A DNA stretch of 64,000 nucleotides from Peribacillus frigoritolerans (GCF_040250305.1 NZ_CP158190.1:3814001-3878000); one strand, 5' to 3'. Numbered from the stretch's first letter, positions 36,614-46,909 are shown. Notes: generated by a model not told the origin, from the sequence alone. Made by a program: numbers and translations.

Positions 36614-37768
36614 TTATTTCGCCTCAACTTTTTCTAAGTCAGATTTTTGTTTCTCAGTTATTTTTTCTTCTACAAAATCACGAAATTCTTTTCTAAAACG
36701 TTCTGGAGAAAATCGCAATGAATTTTCACGACAAACATTAGAAGAGATTAAATGACCAACTTCTTCATATTCTTCAACTGCTTTTACTATAGCAGAAGGG
36801 GTTTGCTCTAAAAAGAATAACCCCGTTGGATGTTCACTTCGACCAAGTCCATTTACGGTTTCTAAAGCCCCACCTTTTCCGTAAGCAATAACAGGCGTCC
36901 CACATGCTTGTGCTTCAACTGGTGTAATCCCAAAATCTTCTTCTGCTGCAAATACAAAGGCTTTAGCTCGTTGCATAAAATCTTTAAGCACTTCTAAAGA
37001 CTGGTAACCAAGCAATTCTACATTAGAAGTTGCTTTAGCTTTAATCTTTTCATAGTCTGGTCCATCACCAATCACAACTAATTTTTTATCTGGCATTTTA
37101 CTAAATGCCTCAACAATGATATTAATCTTTTTATATGGAACCATCCTGGAAGCTGTTAAATAAAAGTCTTCTTTTTCCCCTCCTAAATTGAAGGCTAAAA
37201 CATCAACAGGTGGATAAATAGTTTGTGCTTTCCGTCTATAAACTTTCCAAATACGATCACCAATAAAATCCGAATTAGACAAAAAGTAATCCACTCCGTT
37301 TGATGTACGATAATCCCAATTTCGAATTTTATGTAAAATATATTTTGCTAACATACCTTTTAACCCTTTATTTAAACCAGCTTCTTTAAGATATTGATGC
37401 TGTAAATCCCATGCATATCGAATTGGTGAATGAACATATGAAATATGCAGTTGATCTGGACCAGTAATAACTCCTTTAGCTACAGCATGTGAACTAGAGA
37501 TGACTACATCATACTTGGAGACATCTAATTGCTCAATAGCTAGAGGCATTAAGGGTAAATAACTTCTATATTTTTTTTTGGCCATAGGGAGTTTCTGTAT
37601 GAAGGATGTATTTACCTTTTTATTTAAAATAAAGTCTCTTTGATCACTTGGTATATAATCAACGAGACTAAAGAGATCCGCATTAGGATAAATTTTCAAA
37701 ATCTCTTCTAAAACTTTTTCTGCTCCTGCATAAGTAACGAGCCAATCCTGTATTATCGCTACTCTCAT
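36614..37768 (-). CDS. GT4 glycosyltransferase, WbaZ-like mannosyltransferase
   Basis: This 384-residue GT-B enzyme begins MRVAIIQDWLVTYAGAEKVL and contains ISYVHSPIRYAWDLQHQYL, typical of the WbaZ-like branch of family GT4 that uses GDP-mannose. The C-terminal donor site shows VVIGDGPDYEKIKAKA and AEEDFGITPVEAQACGTPVI with the EX7E pair. It overlaps the previous gene by four bases and is followed by manC, the source of its likely donor. Linkage and acceptor cannot be told from sequence. Confidence 0.85.
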   Translation of the reverse strand: MRVAIIQDWLVTYAGAEKVLEEILKIYPNADLFSLVDYIPSDQRDFILNKKVNTSFIQKLPMAKKKYRSYLPLMPLAIEQLDVSKYDVVISSSHAVAKGVITGPDQLHISYVHSPIRYAWDLQHQYLKEAGLNKGLKGMLAKYILHKIRNWDYRTSNGVDYFLSNSDFIGDRIWKVYRRKAQTIYPPVDVLAFNLGGEKEDFYLTASRMVPYKKINIIVEAFSKMPDKKLVVIGDGPDYEKIKAKATSNVELLGYQSLEVLKDFMQRAKAFVFAAEEDFGITPVEAQACGTPVIAYGKGGALETVNGLGRSEHPTGLFFLEQTPSAIVKAVEEYEEVGHLISSNVCRENSLRFSPERFRKEFRDFVEEKITEKQKSDLEKVEAK

Positions 37769-38847
37769 TGTTCCAACACCTCTCTTATGACTTTAAGAGT
37801 ATCTTCAGATGATTGCTTCCAATTAAATCCTCTTGAATGTGCAAGCCCTTTATTAGATAGCTCTAGTTTTCTTTGAGAATTATTTGCCAAGAAAACTAAT
37901 TTATTAGCTATGTCTTTAATGTCAAATGGATTTATATATTCGACATTGTCACCACATACCTCTGGTATTGATGCTATTTCTGATGCGATAACTGGACAAC
38001 CACATGCCATTGCTTCCAAAGGTGGCAGTCCAAAGCCTTCATAAATCGAAGGATATACCATAAAGTCTGCATCTGAAACCATTTGTCTCATTTCGTTATC
38101 TTCTAAGTAACCAGTAAAGACCACTCTATTTCCTAACTCTGCAGCTGATTCAATAACAAAATTATCTGAGGTAATAAACCCTTCTTTTTTCCCTATTATT
38201 ATTAGATTATGAGGAATATCGTTATAAACTAATTTAAAGGCGGATATTAAGTTTGTTAAGTTTTTATGTGGTTTCACATTTCCCACGTAAATAATATAAG
38301 GCTCTCTTTTTTTTCTGGATTGTTTAAACCACTCTGAATCTACCCCATTATATATTACTTCAATTTTAGAGGTGCTTTTCACATTAACTTTTTTCATTAA
38401 TTCATTCTTAGTAAACTTAGAAACACAAATTATTTTATCTGCTTTTTTACTTAAAGAGCGAAACATAAAATTAGCATAAAGTTTCTTGGAAATACTATTC
38501 TGATTAATGTCATGCTTTAAATGAAAAATATCGTGTATTGTTACTAATAACTTTGTGTTTGCAGACGTAAAAATTGGAATATTGTAATGAGGTGACCATA
38601 CTAAGTCATATCCTGTTGATATTACTTTTATTAACTCAATCTGCTCTTTAATAGAATAAATGGAAACATTACAATCTATAATCGATACATTACGAAAATT
38701 TGAAAAATGATTTAAGTCTTCTTTTGCTCCTAATAAAGAGAATTGATAGTTTCTGTTATCCCCTAGAATAATTTGAAGTAAATTATTTATATAAACACCT
38801 ATCCCTGAAGACCTAATCATCCTCGCATCAACTAATATCTTGAACAT
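37765..38847 (-). CDS. GT4 glycosyltransferase, MtfB-like
   Basis: The 360-residue enzyme has the GT4 MtfB-like layout: SGIGVYINNLLQIIL near the N-terminus, LVTIHDIFHLKH, YIIYVGNVKPHKNLTNLISA and YPSIYEGFGLPPLEAMACGC with the donor-site glutamates. Members of this branch are often mannosyltransferases. AAGGGG precedes the ATG. Its stop overlaps the next gene. The donor is inferred to be GDP-mannose from the nearby manC and manA. Confidence 0.84.
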   Translation of the reverse strand: MFKILVDARMIRSSGIGVYINNLLQIILGDNRNYQFSLLGAKEDLNHFSNFRNVSIIDCNVSIYSIKEQIELIKVISTGYDLVWSPHYNIPIFTSANTKLLVTIHDIFHLKHDINQNSISKKLYANFMFRSLSKKADKIICVSKFTKNELMKKVNVKSTSKIEVIYNGVDSEWFKQSRKKREPYIIYVGNVKPHKNLTNLISAFKLVYNDIPHNLIIIGKKEGFITSDNFVIESAAELGNRVVFTGYLEDNEMRQMVSDADFMVYPSIYEGFGLPPLEAMACGCPVIASEIASIPEVCGDNVEYINPFDIKDIANKLVFLANNSQRKLELSNKGLAHSRGFNWKQSSEDTLKVIREVLEQ

Positions 38848-39222
38848 AAGAACCCCTTTTCTTTGTCTTTAAGATAATCAAATAACTTTTATGATTAAAA
38901 ATTGTCGTTAATACTGAGCAAATTAAGATTAGTGATATTGATAATAAATTCTTGCTTAAGTAGAAGAGAAATACTTCACACCAAATCTCCGAAAAACTAA
39001 TAGCAAAAAACATCCTACTTTCGATTGCTAGTAAACTTAATATCCGGTTTAAGAAGCAACACTTCGGTGCAATTTAATTAAGAATGGAATCTTGATTGAT
39101 TCTTTATATTTACATTAGAAATAAAAACAATATAGACAGAATCTTTTCATCTTAATATTTATATTTTTCACAACGAATACACGAAGCAAAAATATGTGAG
39201 AGTCTCTCCTCCCAGTCACAAT
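38848..39222. other. AT-rich gap between ugd and glycosyltransferase genes
   Basis: No intact gene is visible in these 375 bases. A hydrophobic minus-strand frame (38828-39013) ends inside the next gene and has no ribosome site; it could be the tail of a lost membrane-protein gene. No clear terminator is seen. Confidence 0.3.
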
Positions 39223-40554
39223 TTATCTGTTTGAGTCAGCTTTTAAACATAATACTTTTCTTCGTCCAATAGAGTAATATTCCATGGAATAATCCTCTAC
39301 CCTTTCAAGCGGAAAGCAATTACGTCCATCAAAAACAATCGGTTGCTTCATCTTTTCACTGAACAAGCTTAAAGACATATCTTTAAATTCATCCCATTCT
39401 GTTAATATAAAAACACAATCCGCTTCTGCCAAAGCCTCTTCTTTGGTTTGAACATATTCTATACAATTTGGTAACCATTCTTTTGCATTATTTATAGCTA
39501 TCGGATCATATGCTTTTACAAGTGCTCCTAATTCTACTAGTTCTCTTGCTATCACAATAGAGGGAGCTTCCCTCATATCATCAGTGTTTGGTTTGAAACT
39601 TAAACCTAATATAGCGACCTTTTTTCCTTTTAATGAACCAAAGCGTTCATTTGCTAGGGAAATAAGTTTTCTCTGCTGCTTGGCATTCACCTCAATTACC
39701 GACTTCAACAAATGAAAATCAAGTTCAACATAAGAAGCAATTTTAGACAAAGCTTTTGTATCTTTCGGAAAACATGATCCCCCATAACCAATTCCTGCAT
39801 TTAGAAACATAGTACCTATACGCTGATCAAGCCCCATACCTTTTCCTACTTCTTCGATATCTGCATCAACCTTTTCACAAATGTTTGCAATTTCGTTGAT
39901 AAAACTTATTTTAGTTGCTAAGAAGGCGTTTGATGCATACTTTATCATTTCTGCACTTCTAATGTCTGTTTTAAGTATAGGAATACCAAATGGTTGATTT
40001 ATCTTTTCTAGAACGTCAGCAGCAGCTGAATCATCAGCCCCGATGACAATTCGATCTCCATGAAATGCATCATGAAGTGCAGAACCCTCTCTCAAAAACT
40101 CAGGATTAGATACTACTTTGACCTGTTTTTCTTCACCTACTACTTCATCAATAATGGCTTGGACTTTATGATTTGTTCCCACGGGAACTGTGCTCTTAAC
40201 AACGACAATAGTGTTGGTAGGTGCATACTTTGCAATGGTTTTAGTTGCCTGTTCAATATATTTCAGGTTTGCCGATCCATCTGCATTTTCTGGAGTACCC
40301 ACCGCAATATAAATAGCGACAGCTCCTTGAAAAGCCTGTTGATAATCCGTAGTAAACGTAAGATTATCCTTCTCAATATTAGTTTTCATCATTTCACCTA
40401 GACCAGGCTCATAGATGGGGGTAATTCCCATATTCATCTTTTCTACTTTATTTTTATCTATGTCCACGCACGTTACACAATGTCCAACTTCAGACAAAGC
40501 AACACCAGTAACCAAACCAACATATCCTGTACCAACTACAGCGATTTTGCTCAT
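39223..40554 (-). CDS. ugd: UDP-glucose 6-dehydrogenase
   Basis: Ugd oxidises UDP-glucose twice to UDP-glucuronate using NAD. The 443-residue protein has the Rossmann start MSKIAVVGTGYVGLVTGVAL, VVVKSTVPVGTN, NPEFLREGSALHDAFHGDRI, the KYASNAFLATKISFINE segment and the catalytic cysteine in GIGYGGSCFPKDTKAL. ATG 40554 is chosen because AAAGGAGAG lies upstream and the family starts there; the open frame extends 12 codons further. With gtaB in the same operon it predicts glucuronic acid in the polymer. Confidence 0.96.
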   Translation of the reverse strand: MSKIAVVGTGYVGLVTGVALSEVGHCVTCVDIDKNKVEKMNMGITPIYEPGLGEMMKTNIEKDNLTFTTDYQQAFQGAVAIYIAVGTPENADGSANLKYIEQATKTIAKYAPTNTIVVVKSTVPVGTNHKVQAIIDEVVGEEKQVKVVSNPEFLREGSALHDAFHGDRIVIGADDSAAADVLEKINQPFGIPILKTDIRSAEMIKYASNAFLATKISFINEIANICEKVDADIEEVGKGMGLDQRIGTMFLNAGIGYGGSCFPKDTKALSKIASYVELDFHLLKSVIEVNAKQQRKLISLANERFGSLKGKKVAILGLSFKPNTDDMREAPSIVIARELVELGALVKAYDPIAINNAKEWLPNCIEYVQTKEEALAEADCVFILTEWDEFKDMSLSLFSEKMKQPIVFDGRNCFPLERVEDYSMEYYSIGRRKVLCLKADSNR

Positions 40555-40669
40555 ATCAGCTCTCTCCTTTATTAATAAAAAGTTTTTCAATACTATTTAT
40601 TATGTTCCTTTATAAATTTAAGTTTTATTACTCTTTTTCTGCATCATTAATAATGTTAAATTTCAACCA

Positions 40670-41776
40670 TTATGAATAAATGAATGTTAATAAATTATCA
40701 ACTTTCCCTTTCCATGACTCTTTTAATGACTGTTTCTTAATTTCTTTTGAAGTCATGGAATAATTTTTACAAGATTCTAGCACCTGAGAAATATTTGAAT
40801 CATCATCATACAAAAATACAAATTCTTCATTTCTATTTTGCAATTCTGGTGTTTTTCTTGCTAAAACCTTTAATCCAGCTAATCCATATTCATATAATTT
40901 CATTGGACTTCTACCTTTATTGGCGGGATTGTCACTGGTTAACAATAAACCATAATCTGCAGCCATTAAATACTCAATAACTTTTTCATACTTTTGCTTT
41001 CCAAGATAAGAAATATTGTCATACTTTTTTGAAAGGTCCATTATTTTATTATTTCCCGGACCAATTAATTGAAATAAACTTGTTGGGTTTTCTTTCACTA
41101 GAAATTCCAGCATATCAAAATCAAAACGACTATCAAATGCACCAGCATAAATGAAAGTTTCTCTATCATTTTTTTTGTTTGTTCGGTTTAAAAAATAGGT
41201 TTCATCTACACCGTTACTAATCACCTTGATATTCTCAGAACTAATAGAATACATGTCAATTAAATGTTCTTTGACTGGTGTAGACGTAGCTATAATTTTT
41301 TTACATAACGATGTTGCTTCACTTTCAAACTTAATTACTCTACTACCTTCCATATGAGAATAAACATCAGTAGGACGGTATACTTTATGTAAACAGTTCA
41401 AATGTTTAATTATTGGGTAGAAATAAGGAGAATCAATTAATACTATATCTATAGTTTCATTATTAAAGAAATTAGAAATCTTCTTTACTATTTTTCTAAT
41501 TTCAAACTTAGAAACTTTATTAATATGAAACATTTCTTTTGGAAGGAAAGTATTAGGTATTAGATTTTCCACTCCACCTTCGCTATAAAACTTTCCTCTT
41601 AACTCTTTTCTAAGTTTATTTTCATCATTTTTGCTTATTATATGAAACCAAGAATACGGTGCACTAACATGAAGAACTTTATTACCACGTTTAACTAGTT
41701 CTTTTGAGAGATGGTGCGACCCTACAACAAATGATCCCCCCATAAATGTATGAGATAGAAATAATATATTTTTCAT
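40670..41776 (-). CDS. Glycosyltransferase, GumK-like appearance
   Basis: The 368-residue GT-B protein begins MKNILFLSHTFMGGSFVVGS and includes VGSHHLSKELVKRGNKVLHV, the polar acceptor domain, VYRPTDVYSHMEGS and a donor domain with FIYAGAFDSRFDFDMLEFLV and RSPMKLYEYGLAGLKVLAR. The overall look recalls glucuronosyltransferases of the GumK group, and the next gene makes UDP-glucuronate, so glucuronate transfer is a reasonable guess but not shown. ATG 41776 is six bases after GAGGG. Confidence 0.75.
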   Translation of the reverse strand: MKNILFLSHTFMGGSFVVGSHHLSKELVKRGNKVLHVSAPYSWFHIISKNDENKLRKELRGKFYSEGGVENLIPNTFLPKEMFHINKVSKFEIRKIVKKISNFFNNETIDIVLIDSPYFYPIIKHLNCLHKVYRPTDVYSHMEGSRVIKFESEATSLCKKIIATSTPVKEHLIDMYSISSENIKVISNGVDETYFLNRTNKKNDRETFIYAGAFDSRFDFDMLEFLVKENPTSLFQLIGPGNNKIMDLSKKYDNISYLGKQKYEKVIEYLMAADYGLLLTSDNPANKGRSPMKLYEYGLAGLKVLARKTPELQNRNEEFVFLYDDDSNISQVLESCKNYSMTSKEIKKQSLKESWKGKVDNLLTFIYS

Positions 41777-41896
41777 CGTTTCCCTCAATTCATAAAATTA
41801 GTTTAAAAACTCTATTATTACAATATTGTACTTGGTCATAATCCTGTGTCATTTCCCATATATCAATAATGTGTTTACCAGTGTGAAATTTCACAA

Positions 41897-43078
41897 CTAT
41901 AATTTTAGTTTATTTATTAAATCAGATAAATAGTTCTCAGAATTATATGCCAAAACTGCTTTTTCTCTACCATTGTTTGATAATACTTGTTGCTTATCAC
42001 TATTACTGACTAAGCTCAATATTTCTTTTGCTAAATTAGGAACAAGGTGTTCATCATTTTCTACTAAAACCCCACAATTATCAGATAGTATCTCTGGGAT
42101 TGCTCCAACATTCGTAGATATAACCGGCTTTTTCATCGCCATCGATTCAACAATTGTTAGACCAAAAGCTTCGTCCCCTAGTGATGGAAGAACAATGATA
42201 TTTGCAGAATCAAGATATTTAGGCAATTCAGCATGATTAACATAACCAATCATCAACACTTTGTTTAATGGCAATCTATTGATAGCAATCCTCAATTTTT
42301 CTTCATATGATTTATCATTTAATTCTCCAATTATAAACAGATGTAGCGACGGATTTTTAACTATAGCTTTGCCGAAAGCCTTAATTAACTCTAAAACACC
42401 TTTTTCTTCTATTACTCTTCCATGATATATTAAAATATTTTCTTCTGAGGGGATGTTATATTTCACTCTCAAGAATTGAGAATTCATTTTTTTAGTTTTA
42501 AATTTATTAACATTGATTCTGTTTTCTAAAACAATCGCTTTCTCCAATTCTTTATCTGTAGAACAAACTTCTTTAACCCTATTATTTATATATTCACTAA
42601 CAGAAAGTACTTTATCACACAGTTTAACGATATTCTTAGAATCAGATCTATCTATATTAATAGTATCATTATGCAAATGAAGCGCGATTTTAGCTTCCTT
42701 TTTATTTTTTTTTACAAAACCTACATATAACGGTCTATTTTCTATAATAATCCAATCATATTCCTGCTTTTTAAGTTCTTTAACAGCATTAAATATATAC
42801 GGATGAAAAATTTTTCTAAGACGTAATCTCCCTAAAAATTTATTTAATAAATTAACTATTTTCTCTAGGTTTTGGCTATAATGTATAAAATAAAAATTTG
42901 TGTTTTTTATTGTTTTACTTTTACTCAAAGCTCTCTCACTGTCTTTTGAAAACACATCAATCCTGAGCTTTTGTTCCTTTTCATTATTTTCAATTAACAA
43001 GTCTACTAATGTCTCTACAGCTCCCCCATCTACTGCTGGCACTGGCTTCATTTCATTACACAAAATAGCTATTCTCAT
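41897..43078 (-). CDS. GT4 glycosyltransferase
   Basis: The 393-residue enzyme begins MRIAILCNEMKPVPAVDGGA with the acceptor-loop glycine cluster DGGAVETLVDLL, and has a standard GT4 donor domain: ILIYHGRVIEEKGVLELIKA, LFIIGELNDKSYEEKL and VLPSLGDEAFGLTIVESMAM with the two glutamates. The specificity is unknown. It is in the middle of the locus, after the flippase gene. Confidence 0.85.
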   Translation of the reverse strand: MRIAILCNEMKPVPAVDGGAVETLVDLLIENNEKEQKLRIDVFSKDSERALSKSKTIKNTNFYFIHYSQNLEKIVNLLNKFLGRLRLRKIFHPYIFNAVKELKKQEYDWIIIENRPLYVGFVKKNKKEAKIALHLHNDTINIDRSDSKNIVKLCDKVLSVSEYINNRVKEVCSTDKELEKAIVLENRINVNKFKTKKMNSQFLRVKYNIPSEENILIYHGRVIEEKGVLELIKAFGKAIVKNPSLHLFIIGELNDKSYEEKLRIAINRLPLNKVLMIGYVNHAELPKYLDSANIIVLPSLGDEAFGLTIVESMAMKKPVISTNVGAIPEILSDNCGVLVENDEHLVPNLAKEILSLVSNSDKQQVLSNNGREKAVLAYNSENYLSDLINKLKL

Positions 43079-43150
43079 ATTCTATCCATCCTATGTCTTA
43101 CTTTTTTATAATCTATCTCTTAATAGAATTTATTAAAAATCTTGAAAGAT

Positions 43151-44611
43151 TTATTTCGCGAAAAAACCAGATTCTTTTGTATCCTTTTTTCTATATATAG
43201 TCCACATTTTTTTTATGGTTGTGAATTGTAAACTTAAAATTAAGAAAAGCAAGGATATATTTATCATAAACATAAACATCCATTTTATTGAAAGCAAATT
43301 CAAAAATGCACCAGATAATAACAATAATATTATTCCATAGTGCTTTATAACAGGGAACCTCATTCCATTTTCATTTGAAAAATGAGTTCTAGCCACAAAA
43401 AAGAAAACATATGATACTGAAGTTGCAATTGCTGCTCCAATTGCACCGAATTTAGGGACTAAAATGATATTAATAATGATATTTGGAACTAACGCTATCA
43501 AACCTACCCAGATACTCAAATAAGTTTTTTTCGAAAACACTATACCTAAACATGTTGTTTCACTCACAGTATATATAATTGGTTGTAAACATAAGAAAGC
43601 AACAATATACGTTGCATCCGCATATCCAGGTGATAATACATAGATAATTAGATCTTTTAACATTAAGATTGCGATGAATAGTATGGACATTAACAATAAT
43701 ATCGAATCACTGACTATCTTAAAATACTCTATATTTTTACCTTCCTCATACCAACGATAAGCCGTGGGAACCCAAAAACTTGTGAAACTTACTTGGATAA
43801 TACTTAAAGCTCCAGCAATTTTTAATGTTGCTGTAAAAATTCCTACCTGATAGAAATCACTCCATGCTCGTAAAGATAATCTATCAAGTGAATTCAACAG
43901 GCTCGATAAAGATGTCGCTATTAAAATTGGCAATCCAAATAAAAGCATTTTTTTCAGTAATTCTTTATTCAATGAAAAGTTTTTATATACAAAAAGTAAC
44001 CTGTATCTAATTATTAGGTATATGTCAGCTATAATTTGTCCAAATACTGCAGAGTAGACAACTGCTAGAAAATCACGTCTTATAAAAATTACAAATACCA
44101 AAGTAAAGAAGAAAATAGCTAGCTTAGTAAATATAGTAACTAATGAATACTCCAGTGCTTTTTCTTCCATTCTTAGAGAAAGTAAAATAAATCTTTCAAT
44201 AACCATAGCTACTATCATTATCCCGAATAAAATAGCAGGAATAATTAGATTTGAGCTACCAAACAACAATATTGATATCTGAGATGGTAGTAAAAATGTA
44301 ATTAGTAATATAAAAAAAGCCATAATCAAAGGAATAAAAATAGCATTTTGGAATAAGTTCAATTTATTTTTTGACGAATGATATTCTCTTGTATATGCTT
44401 GATCAATGCCAAGGAACAAAAATGTTCCAAAAATCATTTGGAATAACGAAAACATACTGGCCTTCCCGTATTCATTTGGATCTATAAAGTAGGTTGTTAA
44501 TGGAATCGTAAGAAATGTAATAAAAGCACCTGCTACAGGGCCTATTGAAAAACCGATGAGCTTCTTTATAAAGTTATTCATTATACCAATAGAATATATT
44601 CTATTAGTCAC
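43151..44611 (-). CDS. Wzx-type polysaccharide flippase
   Basis: The 486-residue protein has 12-14 hydrophobic helices and the MOP-superfamily PST pattern, including FSIGPVAGAFITFLTIPLTT at the N-terminus, EYGKASMFSLFQMIFGTFLF and GLPILIATSLSSLLNSLDRL. It would move lipid-linked repeat units across the membrane before polymerisation by the Wzy-like protein. The start is uncertain: GTG at 44611 abuts GAGG, while the ATG at 44581 (MNNFIKK) lacks a site. Confidence 0.88.
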   Translation of the reverse strand: MTNRIYSIGIMNNFIKKLIGFSIGPVAGAFITFLTIPLTTYFIDPNEYGKASMFSLFQMIFGTFLFLGIDQAYTREYHSSKNKLNLFQNAIFIPLIMAFFILLITFLLPSQISILLFGSSNLIIPAILFGIMIVAMVIERFILLSLRMEEKALEYSLVTIFTKLAIFFFTLVFVIFIRRDFLAVVYSAVFGQIIADIYLIIRYRLLFVYKNFSLNKELLKKMLLFGLPILIATSLSSLLNSLDRLSLRAWSDFYQVGIFTATLKIAGALSIIQVSFTSFWVPTAYRWYEEGKNIEYFKIVSDSILLLMSILFIAILMLKDLIIYVLSPGYADATYIVAFLCLQPIIYTVSETTCLGIVFSKKTYLSIWVGLIALVPNIIINIILVPKFGAIGAAIATSVSYVFFFVARTHFSNENGMRFPVIKHYGIILLLLSGAFLNLLSIKWMFMFMINISLLFLILSLQFTTIKKMWTIYRKKDTKESGFFAK

Positions 44612-44654
44612 CTCGATTATTAGATTATTAGATTATTAGAGATTATTAAACTAG

Positions 44655-45782
44655 TTACAGTGATTTTAGTTTAATAGCCCATTCTTTTAAAATAACTTGT
44701 GTACTAAAGTCTTTTGATCTTTCAATACTTTTCCTTTGAAAAAACTCTCGCTTTTCTCTATCAAGTATTAATTCTTTCAATTGAAGTATAAAATCATCAA
44801 TGTTATATTTTTCAACCAAGATTCCATATTCGCCGTCTTTTAAAATCTCTTTCGGCCCTAGATTATTAAAACTTATTACAGGTAATCCACTTGCCATGGC
44901 TTCTGTGATTACAAGACCAAATCCTTCCCATCTTGAGGTCGAAATAAAGATGGAGCCTAAAGAATAAAAATCAATTAATTCATTACCCCTCAGAGAACCT
45001 TTTAATATAATTTTATCTTCTAATTTATTGGTAATAATTAAATTCTTAAATTCCCTTTTGTCTGCACCATCTCCAGCTACAAGAATTTTCCACCCCGGTT
45101 CTAATTCTCTAGCAATGTTTATTAGATAGTCTAGACCTTTTTGTTCGATTTTCAAACGTCCAACAAAAACAATAATATTATTATTTAAGTTACTAATTTT
45201 TGTTTCAGAAATGGTTAACGGATTATAGATGTAGCATGAGTTCACATTTAATTTTTTGTATTTTTCTAGGTCTGCGGATGTTAAGCATACAACCAAATCA
45301 GCTTGTCTGATTCCTGAAAAATAATCATCGATAAACTCTTTACTATATTGCTTAGTATACACATCGTAATTATTATGTTGCCAAGCAACAATTTTTATAT
45401 TAGGAAATTCTTCTTTTAGTGAAGGGACGAGAGCTGTTAGTGAATCTTGACACAATATGACTATTTCGTGTTTACTTTGTTTTAAATATTTAATTAAATC
45501 CTCTGCCTGTTCTTTATATAAATCTAATATATTAAGCGATTTTTTGTTTATTTTATGCTTAAAATATAAACCTCTTTTTATTATTTTTCTTCTGATTTTT
45601 CTAGCTTTTATAGCGTTGGGTGTGTTAATACCTTTATCTATATCATAAAAAAAAGTATTTTCTCCTGAAAAATCGATTAAAGCAATATTATCCCCTCTTC
45701 TATGCAAAGAATTTGCCAATTCGACTGCTACCTTTTCGACACCGCCTAAATTAAAACCCACGTTTACAATACAAATGTTCAT
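44655..45782 (-). CDS. GT4 glycosyltransferase
   Basis: The 375-residue enzyme starts MNICIVNVGFNLGGVEKVAV, the GGxE acceptor-loop start of GT4 enzymes of the GalNAc/Glc-transferase type (YP_ and Epsf-like groups), and carries IIVFVGRLKIEQKGLDYLIN, WKILVAGDGADKREFKNLI and STSRWEGFGLVITEAMASGL. GGAAGAG precedes the ATG. It is the first gene after the RNA element at 45975-46048, so its expression would depend on readthrough past the gap. Confidence 0.86.
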   Translation of the reverse strand: MNICIVNVGFNLGGVEKVAVELANSLHRRGDNIALIDFSGENTFFYDIDKGINTPNAIKARKIRRKIIKRGLYFKHKINKKSLNILDLYKEQAEDLIKYLKQSKHEIVILCQDSLTALVPSLKEEFPNIKIVAWQHNNYDVYTKQYSKEFIDDYFSGIRQADLVVCLTSADLEKYKKLNVNSCYIYNPLTISETKISNLNNNIIVFVGRLKIEQKGLDYLINIARELEPGWKILVAGDGADKREFKNLIITNKLEDKIILKGSLRGNELIDFYSLGSIFISTSRWEGFGLVITEAMASGLPVISFNNLGPKEILKDGEYGILVEKYNIDDFILQLKELILDREKREFFQRKSIERSKDFSTQVILKEWAIKLKSL

Positions 45783-45974
45783 CAAATTCTCTTCCTTCTT
45801 TAAAGTGTAATAATAAATAAACTATACTTGTGTGTCTTATTAGAATAAATTGTGCCTATATGTTTTGATAACGTTTTTAGGTCACTTTTAACATTCATTG
45901 ACTACAAAGCTAATACAAAATACTAACAAGTCTCTCTTGAGAAACCCCTTTTTTCGTTTTTTTTTATATTCATT

Positions 45975-46048
45975 GAAAGGAGGTCGAAAACTAAGCTCAG
46001 GGCACAAGTTTTAACCTAACCCTAAGCTAAGACTTGTATGCTCCTTTT
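45975..46048 (-). ncRNA. Candidate EAR (eps-associated) antiterminator RNA
   Basis: Three complementary pairs can be found. Outer helix: AAAGGAG (45976-45982) with CTCCTTT (46041-46047). Inside, AGCTCAGGG (45994-46002) pairs with CCCTAAGCT (46020-46028, one mismatch), and ACAAGT (46004-46009) with ACTTGT (46032-46037). The two inner helices cross, so they form a pseudoknot closed by the outer helix. EAR elements, first found in the B. subtilis eps operon, are pseudoknotted RNAs that let polymerase pass terminators in long polysaccharide operons. Place in a capsule-type operon fits. No second structure is seen in the 419-bp gap. Identity with Rfam EAR was not tested. Confidence 0.72.
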
Positions 46049-46204
46049 TTTATAGTGGTACTCCAATGAAAATATAGAAATGGCATGTCAAAAAAAATCA
46101 ATAATTATTTGCAAAGGAATTAGGGATAAGACTAAAGTAGTTATATTAGTTATACATTAGCTCTAAAGATAAAAAGTATTATGTCACACATTTGTTAAAG
46201 TGGC

Positions 46205-46909
46205 TTAATATGCTCCTTTTCTAGTCGCTACTAGTAAAATTGTATTTAAAAGAATCTTAATATCTAGCTTAAACCCTTGATGATCAATATAATAAAACTC
46301 TAAATCCGCACGTTCAGGGTAACCCACATCACTTCGACCACAGATTTGCCAATAGCCGGTAACACCAGGTTTAACAGCCAGAAACTCGGATAAACGATTA
46401 TTATACTCTTTCAGTTCTTCTTGGATAACGGGTCTTGGACCAACTAAACTCATATCACCCTTTAGTACATTTATTAATTGAGGAAGTTCATCTAAGCTAG
46501 TTTTCCTTAAAAAACGTCCTATATTTGTGATGCGTGGATCTTCTTCTGATTCCAATTTATAATTGTTCTGTAGGTACTTTTTATAGAGTGATTTATCATT
46601 TTTTAAAACTTGTTCAGCATTTACAATCATTGAACGAAACTTATACACTACAAACATCTTTCCATTTTGCCCCACTCGTTTTTGTCCAAAAATGACAGGA
46701 CCTTTATTCTCGCCAAACAAATACAGGAAACTGATAAGAACAAACACCGGAAAAGTTAGCATTAACCCTGCAAGAGCTCCTATAATATCAATTAGTCTTT
46801 TAGTTGCAAGATAAGGAAAACGTTGTTTTTGAACAACAATTTGAGAATCACTTAAATCAGATCCTTCTAAATTAGTTAATGGTTTATTTTCAGAAGCTGT
46901 ATCACTCAT
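46205..46909 (-). CDS. Undecaprenyl-phosphate sugar phosphotransferase (priming enzyme)
   Basis: The 234-residue protein is a short, single-domain bacterial sugar transferase. After a basic segment it has one membrane region ([20 protein letters not shown]), then [10 protein letters not shown], the [20 protein letters not shown] block, [10 protein letters not shown] and [15 protein letters not shown]. It transfers a hexose-1-phosphate from UDP-sugar to undecaprenyl phosphate and so starts the repeat unit; glucose or galactose is likely given gtaB next door. It overlaps gtaB by eight bases. Confidence 0.93.
   Translation of the reverse strand: MSDTASENKPLTNLEGSDLSDSQIVVQKQRFPYLATKRLIDIIGALAGLMLTFPVFVLISFLYLFGENKGPVIFGQKRVGQNGKMFVVYKFRSMIVNAEQVLKNDKSLYKKYLQNNYKLESEEDPRITNIGRFLRKTSLDELPQLINVLKGDMSLVGPRPVIQEELKEYNNRLSEFLAVKPGVTGYWQICGRSDVGYPERADLEFYYIDHQGFKLDIKILLNTILLVATRKGAY

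Noticed and set aside
38828..39013. 61-codon hydrophobic minus-strand frame
   Set aside because: It has no ribosome site, overlaps the start of the next gene and is AT-rich; at best the tail of a lost membrane-protein gene.
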